This document shows positions 36,868 through 47,807 of a DNA stretch of 54,431 nucleotides, piece after piece. Every line of letters starts with the position of its first letter. Positions within the stretch are counted from its first letter, which is position 1. The DNA is from Bryobacterales bacterium (lineage in GTDB: Bacteria > Acidobacteriota > Terriglobia > Bryobacterales > Bryobacteraceae). A model generated the notes under the pieces. The model was not told where the DNA came from and did not search any database. It saw nothing but the letters and a program-made list of their open reading frames with translations. The stretch is taken from NCBI GenBank assembly GCA_003164035.1, contig PLRS01000152.1, positions 1 to 54,431 on the forward strand, written 5' to 3'. A program made the position numbers and the translations under genes.

Positions 36868-39800
36868 AGACAGAAGTGTTCGCACCAGCCGGAGCGTTCA
36901 CGGCGCGCCTCGATGACGCGTCAAGGGAGGTTCTCCGTCAGCTTGCCTCCGATGAACTCGGCGAGTTTACAATTGTTACCGCCGCCATCGCGTTGCTTCT
37001 ATCCCGGTATCTGGGTACCCCAAGCATCGAATTCGTTACGCCGCCGCTACGAGACTCCGGCGGGATTGCGGCGGGACCTCATCGGCTGAAGATCGAAGTT
37101 TCCAGCGGCGCTACGCTACGCGAGCTCCTGGCGGCGGCCGCCGAGCGCGTCGAGTCCAGTGGCCCCATCGCCCCGAACCCGCCACGTGGGGAGATGCTTG
37201 TCTGGCTTTTCGACAAACGCGTGCATCGCATTTCAACGGCGCCCGAGGACTGCGGCCTCAGATTCAATCTGCGACTGGATGAGGGTGTAATCGAGTTCGA
37301 TGTCCGACCCGATGCAGTCGAGCCGTTTGTGGCCGCGGGAATCGCGTCCCAGCTTGCTGGAATTGCCGGCTGGTTCGGGGGTCTGAATCGTCCCGTCGCG
37401 GAAATCCAGATTCTGACTCCAATGGAACGGCAACGCCTCCTGCGGGACTTCAATCGAACGGAAGTTCCAGGGCTGGAAGCGGACGTCGTGGAGCTGATTG
37501 AAAAGCAGGCAGCGCTCTCTCCTCAGGCATGGGCGCTTTCCGGCCACGCACGCCAGGTCACCTATGAGGAACTCAACGAACGTGCCAACCGGCTGGCGAG
37601 TCATCTACGCAGGCAATGGAATGCCGGTCCGGAGAAGATGGTTGGCGTTCTCATGGACGCTTCCGACTCCATGATCGTTGCCGTGCTGGGGATCCTGAAA
37701 TGCGGCGCGGCCTTTGTTCCGATCGATCCGGATTGTCCGCCGGAGCGCATCCGCTCGATCGTTCAGGACAGCGGTGTGCGGCTGGTCGTTACCGAAGCGG
37801 CTCATGCCAATGGTCTGACGGGTCTGGGTTGCGACTCGATCCTGCTCCCCGAGGACGCGGCGGGCTTCCCGCACGATCCTGACGGCTCACTTACCCGGAT
37901 TAACCCTCGGACGTTGGCTTATGTCCTCTATACCTCCGGTTCGACCGGATCGCCAAAGGGCTGCCAGATCGAACGCCGGAGCCTGGCGAATTACGTCAAC
38001 TGGGCGAATCGGTACTACTTCGAAGACGAGTCATGCGGAAACTTCGGACTCTACAGTTCGCTGGCTTTCGATTTCACCCTCACGTGCATCTTCTGCGCGC
38101 TCACCAGGGGAAAGGTCTTGCGCGTCTATCCGCGCCAGGATATACAAACCAGCCTGGCGCATGCGCTCGGAGGAGAGAGCGGCATCGACGTGGTGAAGTT
38201 GACACCGTCGCACATTCGGATCGTCGAACTGATGAAGCTGAAACGGACGGCGGTACGGAAGGCGATCGTGGGCGGAGAGGAACTGACAGGCAGGCAAATC
38301 TCGGTGCTTCGCGCTCTGAACCCGGGGATGCAAATCTACAACGAATATGGCCCCACGGAGGCCACCGTCGGGTGCATCGCCAGGGAGATCGCGGACGCGA
38401 GCGGATCAGTTCTGATTGGAACACCGATCTCGAATACGCGGGCGTACATCCTGGATCATGCCGGTGCGCTCGCGCCCATCGGCGCGCGCGGCGAGATCTG
38501 TGTCGCGGGAGCCTGTCTGGCTCGCGGGTACCTGAACCTTCCCGAAGCGACCGCCGCTAAATTCGTGGACAATCCGTTTGTGCCCGGGGAGCGGATGTAC
38601 CTCACCGGAGACCTGGGCCGCTGGCTCCCGGACGGGAGTATTCAGTGCTTCGGCCGCAAGGACTCCCAGGTCAAGATTGGCGGGCACCGCGTCGAACTGG
38701 GGGAGGTGGAAAGCGTTCTCGCCAAACACCCGTTGGTGGAGGAAGCGGTGGTCGTCGCACGCGAGGACGGCGAGAATGCGCGGCGGCTGGCCGCATATGT
38801 GGTCGCTCCCGGATTGAACGCCGCCGATCTCCGCCGCTACGCAGCGATAAAGCTCCCTGCCTACATGATTCCGACCAGCTTTATGTTTCTCCCGGCTTTG
38901 CCCCTGAATCGGAACGGCAAGGTTGACCGTGACGCCCTGCCCCCGCCCGACACCTGCCGGCAGCCTGTCAATGGACGGAGCCTGGCTGCGGCAACACCCA
39001 TCCAGCGCGCGTTGGTGGCGATCTGGTGCGAGCTACTCGAACTTGACCACGCGGGCCTTGGGGATAATTTCTTCGAGCTTGGTGGCGACTCCCTCACTGC
39101 CGCGCGGCTGATCTCGCGTCTGTGGAGCCGCTTTGCCGTCGAGATCGGAATCGACGAAGTGTACGACTGCCCCACCCTCGCCCAGCTCGCCGCCAGGATC
39201 GAGTCAAAGTCGCCCGCTCTATCTGGTGAGGGATCGGCCCCGCTTCCGGCGCCGGCGCCTGGCGCTGTCCAGGCGGACGCCCGCCTTCCGTTCGCTCAAC
39301 AGCGCTTGTGGTTTCTGGCGCAGTTCGAGGAGACTGGGACCGCCTACAACATTGCCAGCGTCCTCGGTTTGCACGGAAAGCTCGACATTCGCGCATTGGA
39401 ACGTAGTTTCTCCGATCTGGTCGCTCGCCAGGATGCATTGCGAACGATTTTTCCCGGCGAGGGAGGCAAGGCGGTTCAGCGGGTATTGCCCGCCGTTCCC
39501 TTCACCCTGCGCGTTACGGATTTGTCTTCGTTGCCGGAAGGCGAGCGCGACAAGGCGGCGGCGGACCTGGCGTCCCGGGAAACGGATGAGCCGTTCGACC
39601 TCGCCGCCGGGCCGCTATTCCGCGCCGCCCTGTTCCGCGTATCGGATTCCGCGCACTACCTCGCCGTGGCGATGCATCACATCATTTCCGACGGCTGGTC
39701 CATGAACGTTCTGGTTCGGGAGCTGTGTACGCTGTATGAGGCGCATAGCGAGGGGAGCGTCCCCCGGTTGCCGGAACTGCCGATTCCCTATTCGAGCTAT

Positions 39801-42800
39801 GGCGCGTGGCAGCGCCAGCGGCTGGAGGGGGAGAGCGGGCGCCGCCACCTGGAGTACTGGGGGCGCCACCTGACCGGTGCGCCGGAGTTGCTCGACCTGC
39901 CGGCTGATCGTCCCCGGCCGGCGGTACAGACATATCGCGGCGGCATACAACGGTTTCACATTCCCGAGGAGACCGCCCAGGGTTTACGGGCGCTGGCGCG
40001 CGAGTCCGGCGCCAGCCTGTTCATGGTTGTGCTGAGCGCCTGGGCGGTGCTGCTCGCGCGCTATAGCCGCCAGGACGACCTGGTGGTGGGTGTTCCCGTC
40101 GCCAATCGCAATTCGCCCGAACTGGAACCGGTGATCGGACTCTTCGTGAACACCCTGCCGCTACGGCTCGATTTGACAGGCGATCCTTCCTTCCGCCAGT
40201 TCCTCGAACGGGCCAAGTCGGTCGCCCTGGCGGCTTTCGAACATCAGGAGGTTCCGTTCGAGCAAATCGTCGCGGCCCTGGATGTCCGCCGGGACACCAG
40301 CCACAGCCCTTTGTTTCAGGTGATGCTGGCCTGGGAACATATGGCGCCGGCTCCGGCGTCCGCCGGCGGATTGAGCATCCATCCGGTGGAGCTCGACGGC
40401 ACCACGGCGAAGTTCGATTTGACGCTTTATGTGGAAGAGGCAGGGTCTCAACTCCCGGCTGCGCTCGAATACAACAGCGACCTTTTCGATCCCGCGACCG
40501 CCGCGCGAATGAGCGATCATCTCACGCTGCTTCTGGCGGAGATCGCCCGAAATCCCGCCAGATCCGTGCGTTCGATACCCATGGTTTCGTCCGAAGAACG
40601 GAGGCAGATTGAGAACTGGAACCGGACCGGCAGGCGCTGGGAGTTGCGTCCGATTCACTACCTGATCGAAGATCGGGTGGCCGGCACGCCCGGGGCGATC
40701 GCAGCCGTATGCGGCAAGGAACGCATCACGTATGCGGCTCTCAATGAACGAAGCAATAGGCTGGCCCACTATCTCCGCGGATTGGGCGTGGGAGCCGATG
40801 TTCCCGTGGCCGTCGCCATGGAGCGCTCGCTCGACATGATCGTAGCGCTGCTGGCGATCCTGAAGGCCGGCGGAGCGTATGTCCCCATCGATCCCGAGTA
40901 TCCCGCCGAAAGAGTCCAGCGGATGATGGAGGACTGCGCGGCTCCCGTGGCGCTGACGCAGGCGCATCTCCTGCCGGCCCTGCCTGGGCGGGTCAGCCGC
41001 GTGTTTTGTGTGGACCGCGACTGGGACCTCGTCTCGCGGGAATCCCCCGTCAATCCGCCGAAGCTGGTGGAAGCGGGCCATCTCGCCTACGCCATCTTCA
41101 CTTCCGGCTCTACCGGCGGCCCGAAGGGGGCGATGAACGAACATGGCGCGGTGTGCAACCGTTTGCTGTGGATGCAGGAGGCCTACGGGCTCACCGCCGG
41201 CGATCGCGTCTTGCAGAAGACGCCGTTCAGCTTTGACGTGTCGGTATGGGAACTCTTCTGGCCTCTGATCGCGGGCGCACGCCTTGTTTTTGCAAAACCG
41301 GGCGGCCATCGCGACAGCCGGTACCTGGTCAGCCTGATCCGCGAAGAGGGCATCACAACCCTGCACTTTGTGCCTTCCATGCTTCGCGTGTTCCTGGAAG
41401 AGCCCGAAGTCTCCTCCTGCGATTCGCTCCGCCGTGTCATCTGTAGTGGAGAAGCGCTGGCCTTCGATCTTCAGGAGCGGTTCATGGCCGCGCTGGACGC
41501 GGAACTGCACAATCTCTACGGTCCCACGGAAGCGGCCGTCGATGTCACCTTCTGGCACTGCCGCAAGGAAGCCAACCGCCGGTCCGTCCCCATCGGCCGG
41601 CCCATCGCCAATACCCGGATTCACATCGTGGATGAACAATTGGAGCCGGTGGCCGTCGGCGTGCCCGGCGAGTTACTCATCGGTGGTGTGGCCGTGGGGC
41701 GCGGATACCTGAACCGTCCGGAATTGACCGCCGCGAAGTTCATTCCCGATCCATTTCGCGATGTGCCCGGTGCGCGTCTGTACCGCACCGGCGATTTGGC
41801 GCGCTATCGCGACGACGGCGCGATTGAGTTTTTGGGCCGCCTCGACCAGCAGGTCAAGATTCGGGGATTCCGCATCGAGCCGGGCGAGGTGGAGGATGCC
41901 TTACGGAGTTATCCCGGCGTGCGGGATTGCGTCGTCTTGGCGCTGGAAGAGCGTGGACTCAAGCGCCTGGCCGCCTGGGTTGTCTTTGATGCCGTGTTTG
42001 ATGCTGCGTTTGATGGAGGCATCTTACCCGATGCCGAGGTGCGCACCTGGCTGAAGGCGCGTCTGCCGGAATACATGGTCCCATCCCTGTTGATCGCGGT
42101 TCCCGCCTTGCCGCTGCTCCCCAATGGAAAGTTGAATCGCGGCGCGCTCCCCGTTCCCGCGCCGGCATTCTCGGCGCGGATCCGGACCGACTTGCCTCGC
42201 AACCCCCGGGAGGAGACCCTGGTCCGGATCTGGCGCGAGGTCCTTGGTGTGGATCACGTGGGAATTTACGATAATTTCTTCGGCCTGGGAGGTGATTCGA
42301 TTCTGGGGATTCAGGTGATCGCGCGAGCCAACCAGGCGGGGTTGCATCTCGCACCGGGTCACCTGTTTCAACATCAGGCGATCGCCGATCTGGCTGCGGC
42401 AGCGGCCGCGTTCAAACCGGCCACGAAAGAGTTTCAGGCTGTGAGGCGGTTCCCGCTCACGCCGGTGCAGCAATGGTTTATCGACCAGCGCCAGGAAGAT
42501 CCCGGATACTTCAACCAGTCCGTGTTGCTTCGTGTACCGGCGGAGATCGATCCGGAGATGCTGAGAAGGGCGCTGCACGCGGTCTACGAGCGGCACGACG
42601 CGTTGCGGCTCCGCTTCTTTGAAAACGGCGGCGTCTGGCTGCAGGAGGTTGTCGGCGGCGCTGGCGCGCAACTCGTTTCCGTCGAAGACGGCGCCGATAT
42701 GGCGGCTGCGGCGGCGCTTGCGGAAAAGCGAATCAACCTGCCGCAGCCATTGCTCCAGGCTCGGCTTTTCCGCCTGGCCGATTCGGAATCCTGGCGCCTC

Positions 42801-45800
42801 TTCATCGTGGTTCACCACCTGGTAATCGACGCTGTGTCCTGGGGCGTTTTGCTGGAAGACCTTCATCTTGCCTACCACCAGCTCGTTCGCGGTGAGCGGA
42901 TCGCGTTACCTCCGCCAACGGCTTCGTTTGAAGAGTGGGCTGCGGGATTGCGTGCGTTCGCGGCATCGCCCGAAGCTTCGCGGGAGGCGGATTACTGGAC
43001 GGGTTCATCCAGCGTGGCCGTACCGCAAATCCCCGTGGATTCTCCGAATGGACCCGTTGCCAACCTGGTCTCCGCAACCCGCCATGTCAGATCCTCCCTA
43101 TCGGCACCCGAAACCGCGGCCCTGTTGAAACAGGTTTCACGCGCTTACAATACCCGCATCAATGACGTCCTTCTGACCGCGCTGGCTCTCGCATTTCGTG
43201 AGTGGACCGGCGACAATCGGTTGCGGATCGACGTGGAGGGCCATGGCCGCGAAGTACTGCCGGGCGCCGACCCCGTCGATTTATCTCGCACCATCGGATG
43301 GTTCACCTCGATCTATCCGCTGACGCTCGTTACCCCCGATTCCGCGGGCCTGGGCGGCATCCTCAAATCGGTCAAGGAACAGATTCGCCGAATCCCCAAC
43401 CACGGTCTGGGCTACGGTGTGTTGCGCTACCTCTCTCCCGACGAGGCCGTCAAAGACCGGCTCCGATCGCTGCCGGAGTCCCGCGTGCTCTTTAACTACC
43501 TCGGGCAGGTCGGGCACGTCCAGCGTGTTGACGATGGATGGAGCGCCGCCCCGGAAACGATCGGGTCGAGCCGCGGACCTCGTTTCATTCGAAGCCACTC
43601 GATCGAGATCAATGCCGAAGTGAACGATGCGGAACTGCGAATCGACTGGCTCTATAATCCGGCCATTCATTCGCCATCCACCGTCCAATCGCTCGCCGCC
43701 GCATTCCTCAATGCGCTTCGCCGGCTGATCCAGCATTGTCTCCCGGTCCGGCGCAGTCTCACGCCTTCCGATGTGCCACAGGCAGGCCTGGGCCAGGAGT
43801 CTCTCGACCTTCTTTTGAGCCGTCTGGATCCGGAAAATGTGGAGGACATCTACCGGCTCTCCCCGATGCAACAGGGCATGCTCTTCCACACTCTGCTGGA
43901 TCGGGAGTCAACTCCGTATTTCGAGCAGATGAGCTGCATGCTCGACGGCGCGCTGGATGAGGAAGCACTTCGCAACGCGTGGCGGCGCGTCATCGGCCGG
44001 CATTCCGTGCTCAGAACGTCATTCCATTGGGTGGGTCTGGAACAGCCGGTACAAGTCGTCCTGAAGGAAGCCGCGACGCAATGGACCGCACTCGATTGGC
44101 GCGGCCTCTCCCGCGGCGAGCAGGAGGCGCGGTTCGAACAACTTCTTCACCGCGATAAGCAGGAAGGCTTCGATCTCTCCGCGGGACCGCCCATGCGGTT
44201 TGCACTGATTCGTACGGGACCGTCGGAATATCGATTTTGTTGGAGCCACCATCACGCCCTGCTGGATGGCTGGAGCGCCGCTGTCGTGCTTCGGGAAGTC
44301 TTCAAAGGCTATACCAACACGCTGGAGGATTCCTTGCCCGCGCCGTATCGGCGCCATATTGAGTGGCTCGGCAGTCAGGATCGCGCTGCCGCGGAGTCCT
44401 TCTGGAGGCGGCAACTTGCGGGGTTCACCGCCCCTGCCACCTTCCCTCTGCCGCACGACAGCGACTCGACTGGGTTCGGAGTCGAAGAGCACCAGCTAAG
44501 CCGGGGCCTCTCCGCGAAGATACAGCAAAGGGCCCAGGAGCATCACGTATCGCCAAACAGCCTGTTCATGGGTGCGTGGTCCTGGTTGTTGAGCCGGTAT
44601 AGCGGAACCGCGGATGTCCTGTTCGGGTTGACCGTTTCCGGCCGGCCGCCTGTGCTCGAGGACGCTGAATCGATGGTGGGGCTGTTTATCAACACGATCC
44701 CGGCACGCGTCGAGGTGCGCGGCCACATGCCCATTGCCGAATGGGCTTCCCTGATTCAGTCGCAGAGCGTTCAGTGGATCGAACACAGCCACGTTGCGCT
44801 GGTCGATATTCAGGCATGGTCGGAGATCGCCCGGGGGACTCCGCTGTTCGACAGTATTCTGGTGTTTGAGGATTATCCGGCGGATCGAGCGGCGCAACCG
44901 GATTTCTCCGGCCTGAAGGTCGGCGACCTGCGCGCTTCCGAAGAGTCGGGATATCCGCTCACCATGGCAGTGATCCCCGGCAGCGAGACTCGCCTCAGGG
45001 CTCGGTTCGCAGACGCACGCTTCACGAAAGCCGCCGCCCGCCGCATCCTCCACTTTTTCGAAACCGTGCTCCAGACCATGACGGAAGACATGCGCGCGGC
45101 CGTGGATACGCTTCCGCCGGCGGATGCGCCGGATCTCCGGATGATGGAGCAGGGGAACGCCGCGGGGCGGGAAACCCTGCATGGTTGGTGCGTTCACGAA
45201 GCCTTTGAAACGCAGGTGTACCGCACACCCGATGCGCTCGCCGTGGTCTGTGGGGCGGAGTCGCTGAGTTTCAGCCAACTGAACCGGCGGGCCAACCGGC
45301 TCGCCCGCTATCTACAAGGGCGCGGGGTGGGCCCGGAAACGACGGTGGCTTTGTGCTTCGAGCGATCCGCCTCCATGATCGTCGCGCTGCTCGCTGTGCT
45401 GAAAGCAGGTGGCGCATACGTGCCACTCGACCCGGACGACCCGGCCCAGCGCGCTCGCTTCACCATCGAGGATTGCGGCGCTCGTTTCGTGTTGACGAAT
45501 GTCCCATCGGCGTCCGGCCTGCCGTCCGGCGCGGCCCCGGCGATCTTCGTCGACCGGATCGAGCCGAAGCTTGCCGAATTGGCGGATACGAACCTCGGCG
45601 TGGCCGTCCGTGCGGATAATCTTGCGTACGTGATTTACACCTCCGGCACCACGGGCAGGCCGAAGGGCGTGATGATCGAACATCGCAGCGTGTCCAATCT
45701 TGCCGAGGCGCTCCATCGCGCTATCTACGGCGAGGACCCTGGACGTCTCCGTATTGGCTTGAACGGTCCGCTGGCTTTCGATACCTCGGTGAAGCAGATC

Positions 45801-47807
45801 GTACAGTTGGCGAACGGTCACACGCTGGTGGTGGTGCCCGAGGAAGTCCGACTCGATCCTGCCAGCCTGTTCGCGTATGCGCGAGCTCACGGGTTGGATT
45901 CGTTGGACTCGACCCCGGCTCAACTCGAATCCTGGATTCAGGGCGGGCTGCTCGAAGAACCTCGCCCGGCAGCCAGGATTCTGGTGGGGGGCGAGCCCAT
46001 TTCGACCCGGACATGGCGCAGGCTCGCGGAGTGCCAATCCATTTCCTTCTACAACGTGTATGGGCCAACGGAGACGACGGTCGATGCCACGGCAGCCAGG
46101 ATTGAGCCTGGCAGCAAGCCCAACATTGGCCGCCCGCTGGCGAACGTCCTCGTTTATGTCCTCGACGGCGATTTGCAGCCGGTGCCCCTGGGCGCGATTG
46201 GCGAGTTATTTATCGGGGGCCGGGGAGTTGGACGCGGCTATCGCAACGATGCCGCTCTTACCGCAAAACTATTTCTGCGGGATCCATTCCGTGCCGAACC
46301 GGGCGCACGTATGTACAGGACCGGGGATCGAGCTCGATTTCTGCAAGACGGATCTCTGGAGTTCGTGGGACGCGCCGACTCTCAGTTGAAGATTCGCGGG
46401 ATTCGAATCGAGCCCGGCGAGGTGGAATCGGTTCTGGAGCAACAGGCGGGCGTCCAGCGTGCCGTCGTGGCGGCGCGCGAGGACGGGAGCGGATTGATCG
46501 CCTATCTCGTTCCGCGAACCGGGCTGACATTGGACATCGAGACCCCTCGCCGCGCCGCTCTGGCTCAACTTCCCGCGCGGCTGGTTCCTGGCCGGTTTGT
46601 GATCCTGGAAAAACTGCCCCTGACCTCGCACGGAAAAGTCGACCGGAGCGCGTTGCCGTCCCCGCCTTCCAGTGTTGGCGCCCGGACGGCACGCTCGCTA
46701 ACCCCAACCGAACAGCGGCTCCTGCCATTGTGGCGGGACATCCTGGCATGGCCGGAGATTTCGCTCGATGATAATTTCTTCGAACTGGGCGGCCATTCTA
46801 TCGCGGCGCTCCGGTTAATGGGGCGGGTCCAGCAGGAGTTTGGGAAGCGGCTTCCAATCGCCGAGTTGTTCCGGAATCCGACTATCGAAACTCTGGCCGC
46901 GTCGCTGAGCGACGCCAGTCAAATGCGATGGGAGACGCTGGTTCCGATTCGTTCCGGTGGTGAAGACGCTCCACTTTTCCTCGCGCCGGGGGTTGGAGGA
47001 AACGTGAGCTACTATCGCGCACTGGGCAATCTGGTGTCGCCCGGCCGTCCGGTCTACGGTCTCCAGGCGGTCGGACTCGACGGCGTTACCCCTCCGCTCG
47101 CGAGCGTGGAAGCAATCGCCGCCCACAACATTCGCGAGATCCGTAAAGTGTTCCCCTCGGGACCCTGGTATCTGGCCGGACACTCGTTCGGAGGCAAGGT
47201 TGCCTTTGAAATGAGCCAGCAGTTGCGCCGGGCCGGAGAGGCCGTCCCCCTGCTTGCCATTTTCGATACGCCCGCGCCCGCTCCTAGCGCTTTCCCCCGG
47301 CGAAAGGACTGGACCGACGCTCAGTGGCTTGCCGTCATCGCTTACGAGGTCGGCGTCTTTCTTGGCCACGACCTTGGGGTAACCAGTGGCGATCTTGCGC
47401 CTCTGGATTCCGAGGAGCAGTTGGCCCTGATCGCCGCACGGATTCGAAGCTGCTCTAGCGAGCTTGGTTCGATTGGAGAAGCCGAGCTGCTTGCCCAATT
47501 GAATGTCTACCGATCGAACTTCATGATCCGCTATCTACCTCCCGCCGACTTTGTTCCCGTGCCCATCGCGTTGTTCCAGACTACGGAAATTGAAGCCGGC
47601 GAGGAAACTCCATCGGACGAAGTGGCACGGTTGCGGGAATCCGTATCGTGGGGATGGCAGCGCTACTCGTCATCGGCGGTTCGGGTGATCCGCGTGCCCG
47701 GAAACCATATCAGCATGCTGCTGGAGCCGCACGTCCGCACCTTGGCGGACCATTTGAATGAATTGCTGACGCCTGCCCGCGCGCAGGTTCGGGATGGTTC
47801 CTCATGA
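36864..47807 (+). CDS. NRPS: partial C lobe-A-PCP-C-A-PCP-E-C-A-PCP-TE (residues 5-7 and release)
   Basis: 3647 residues from a GTG overlapping the previous stop (GTGA). Partial C-terminal condensation lobe about 8-200; A 205-695; PCP (S743); C 806-1260, L-donor type (HHIISDG at 938); A 1266-1770; PCP (S1812); E 1862-2310 (HHLVIDA at 1984); C 2327-2775, D-donor type (HHALLDG at 2463); A 2780-3270; PCP (S3312); thioesterase 3368-3635 with S3441 in GHSFGG and H3615 in PGNHIS. Pockets by eye: D-F-T-K-I-G-E-V-G (Asn-like, cf. D-L-T-K-L-G-E-V-G), D-V-W-H-I-S-L-V-D (Ser-like, cf. D-V-W-H-L-S-L-I-D), D-T-K-D-L-G-V-V-D (Glu/Gln-like, cf. D-A-K-D-L-G-V-V-D). It should add Asn, D-Ser and Glu or Gln, then release the chain, probably by cyclisation onto the beta-amino group of the lipid as in iturins. 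The front C lobe lacks HHxxxDG; catalysis must come from the last domain of the preceding protein. Confidence 0.94.
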   Translation: MKTEVFAPAGAFTARLDDASREVLRQLASDELGEFTIVTAAIALLLSRYLGTPSIEFVTPPLRDSGGIAAGPHRLKIEVSSGATLRELLAAAAERVESSGPIAPNPPRGEMLVWLFDKRVHRISTAPEDCGLRFNLRLDEGVIEFDVRPDAVEPFVAAGIASQLAGIAGWFGGLNRPVAEIQILTPMERQRLLRDFNRTEVPGLEADVVELIEKQAALSPQAWALSGHARQVTYEELNERANRLASHLRRQWNAGPEKMVGVLMDASDSMIVAVLGILKCGAAFVPIDPDCPPERIRSIVQDSGVRLVVTEAAHANGLTGLGCDSILLPEDAAGFPHDPDGSLTRINPRTLAYVLYTSGSTGSPKGCQIERRSLANYVNWANRYYFEDESCGNFGLYSSLAFDFTLTCIFCALTRGKVLRVYPRQDIQTSLAHALGGESGIDVVKLTPSHIRIVELMKLKRTAVRKAIVGGEELTGRQISVLRALNPGMQIYNEYGPTEATVGCIAREIADASGSVLIGTPISNTRAYILDHAGALAPIGARGEICVAGACLARGYLNLPEATAAKFVDNPFVPGERMYLTGDLGRWLPDGSIQCFGRKDSQVKIGGHRVELGEVESVLAKHPLVEEAVVVAREDGENARRLAAYVVAPGLNAADLRRYAAIKLPAYMIPTSFMFLPALPLNRNGKVDRDALPPPDTCRQPVNGRSLAAATPIQRALVAIWCELLELDHAGLGDNFFELGGDSLTAARLISRLWSRFAVEIGIDEVYDCPTLAQLAARIESKSPALSGEGSAPLPAPAPGAVQADARLPFAQQRLWFLAQFEETGTAYNIASVLGLHGKLDIRALERSFSDLVARQDALRTIFPGEGGKAVQRVLPAVPFTLRVTDLSSLPEGERDKAAADLASRETDEPFDLAAGPLFRAALFRVSDSAHYLAVAMHHIISDGWSMNVLVRELCTLYEAHSEGSVPRLPELPIPYSSYGAWQRQRLEGESGRRHLEYWGRHLTGAPELLDLPADRPRPAVQTYRGGIQRFHIPEETAQGLRALARESGASLFMVVLSAWAVLLARYSRQDDLVVGVPVANRNSPELEPVIGLFVNTLPLRLDLTGDPSFRQFLERAKSVALAAFEHQEVPFEQIVAALDVRRDTSHSPLFQVMLAWEHMAPAPASAGGLSIHPVELDGTTAKFDLTLYVEEAGSQLPAALEYNSDLFDPATAARMSDHLTLLLAEIARNPARSVRSIPMVSSEERRQIENWNRTGRRWELRPIHYLIEDRVAGTPGAIAAVCGKERITYAALNERSNRLAHYLRGLGVGADVPVAVAMERSLDMIVALLAILKAGGAYVPIDPEYPAERVQRMMEDCAAPVALTQAHLLPALPGRVSRVFCVDRDWDLVSRESPVNPPKLVEAGHLAYAIFTSGSTGGPKGAMNEHGAVCNRLLWMQEAYGLTAGDRVLQKTPFSFDVSVWELFWPLIAGARLVFAKPGGHRDSRYLVSLIREEGITTLHFVPSMLRVFLEEPEVSSCDSLRRVICSGEALAFDLQERFMAALDAELHNLYGPTEAAVDVTFWHCRKEANRRSVPIGRPIANTRIHIVDEQLEPVAVGVPGELLIGGVAVGRGYLNRPELTAAKFIPDPFRDVPGARLYRTGDLARYRDDGAIEFLGRLDQQVKIRGFRIEPGEVEDALRSYPGVRDCVVLALEERGLKRLAAWVVFDAVFDAAFDGGILPDAEVRTWLKARLPEYMVPSLLIAVPALPLLPNGKLNRGALPVPAPAFSARIRTDLPRNPREETLVRIWREVLGVDHVGIYDNFFGLGGDSILGIQVIARANQAGLHLAPGHLFQHQAIADLAAAAAAFKPATKEFQAVRRFPLTPVQQWFIDQRQEDPGYFNQSVLLRVPAEIDPEMLRRALHAVYERHDALRLRFFENGGVWLQEVVGGAGAQLVSVEDGADMAAAAALAEKRINLPQPLLQARLFRLADSESWRLFIVVHHLVIDAVSWGVLLEDLHLAYHQLVRGERIALPPPTASFEEWAAGLRAFAASPEASREADYWTGSSSVAVPQIPVDSPNGPVANLVSATRHVRSSLSAPETAALLKQVSRAYNTRINDVLLTALALAFREWTGDNRLRIDVEGHGREVLPGADPVDLSRTIGWFTSIYPLTLVTPDSAGLGGILKSVKEQIRRIPNHGLGYGVLRYLSPDEAVKDRLRSLPESRVLFNYLGQVGHVQRVDDGWSAAPETIGSSRGPRFIRSHSIEINAEVNDAELRIDWLYNPAIHSPSTVQSLAAAFLNALRRLIQHCLPVRRSLTPSDVPQAGLGQESLDLLLSRLDPENVEDIYRLSPMQQGMLFHTLLDRESTPYFEQMSCMLDGALDEEALRNAWRRVIGRHSVLRTSFHWVGLEQPVQVVLKEAATQWTALDWRGLSRGEQEARFEQLLHRDKQEGFDLSAGPPMRFALIRTGPSEYRFCWSHHHALLDGWSAAVVLREVFKGYTNTLEDSLPAPYRRHIEWLGSQDRAAAESFWRRQLAGFTAPATFPLPHDSDSTGFGVEEHQLSRGLSAKIQQRAQEHHVSPNSLFMGAWSWLLSRYSGTADVLFGLTVSGRPPVLEDAESMVGLFINTIPARVEVRGHMPIAEWASLIQSQSVQWIEHSHVALVDIQAWSEIARGTPLFDSILVFEDYPADRAAQPDFSGLKVGDLRASEESGYPLTMAVIPGSETRLRARFADARFTKAAARRILHFFETVLQTMTEDMRAAVDTLPPADAPDLRMMEQGNAAGRETLHGWCVHEAFETQVYRTPDALAVVCGAESLSFSQLNRRANRLARYLQGRGVGPETTVALCFERSASMIVALLAVLKAGGAYVPLDPDDPAQRARFTIEDCGARFVLTNVPSASGLPSGAAPAIFVDRIEPKLAELADTNLGVAVRADNLAYVIYTSGTTGRPKGVMIEHRSVSNLAEALHRAIYGEDPGRLRIGLNGPLAFDTSVKQIVQLANGHTLVVVPEEVRLDPASLFAYARAHGLDSLDSTPAQLESWIQGGLLEEPRPAARILVGGEPISTRTWRRLAECQSISFYNVYGPTETTVDATAARIEPGSKPNIGRPLANVLVYVLDGDLQPVPLGAIGELFIGGRGVGRGYRNDAALTAKLFLRDPFRAEPGARMYRTGDRARFLQDGSLEFVGRADSQLKIRGIRIEPGEVESVLEQQAGVQRAVVAAREDGSGLIAYLVPRTGLTLDIETPRRAALAQLPARLVPGRFVILEKLPLTSHGKVDRSALPSPPSSVGARTARSLTPTEQRLLPLWRDILAWPEISLDDNFFELGGHSIAALRLMGRVQQEFGKRLPIAELFRNPTIETLAASLSDASQMRWETLVPIRSGGEDAPLFLAPGVGGNVSYYRALGNLVSPGRPVYGLQAVGLDGVTPPLASVEAIAAHNIREIRKVFPSGPWYLAGHSFGGKVAFEMSQQLRRAGEAVPLLAIFDTPAPAPSAFPRRKDWTDAQWLAVIAYEVGVFLGHDLGVTSGDLAPLDSEEQLALIAARIRSCSSELGSIGEAELLAQLNVYRSNFMIRYLPPADFVPVPIALFQTTEIEAGEETPSDEVARLRESVSWGWQRYSSSAVRVIRVPGNHISMLLEPHVRTLADHLNELLTPARAQVRDGSS

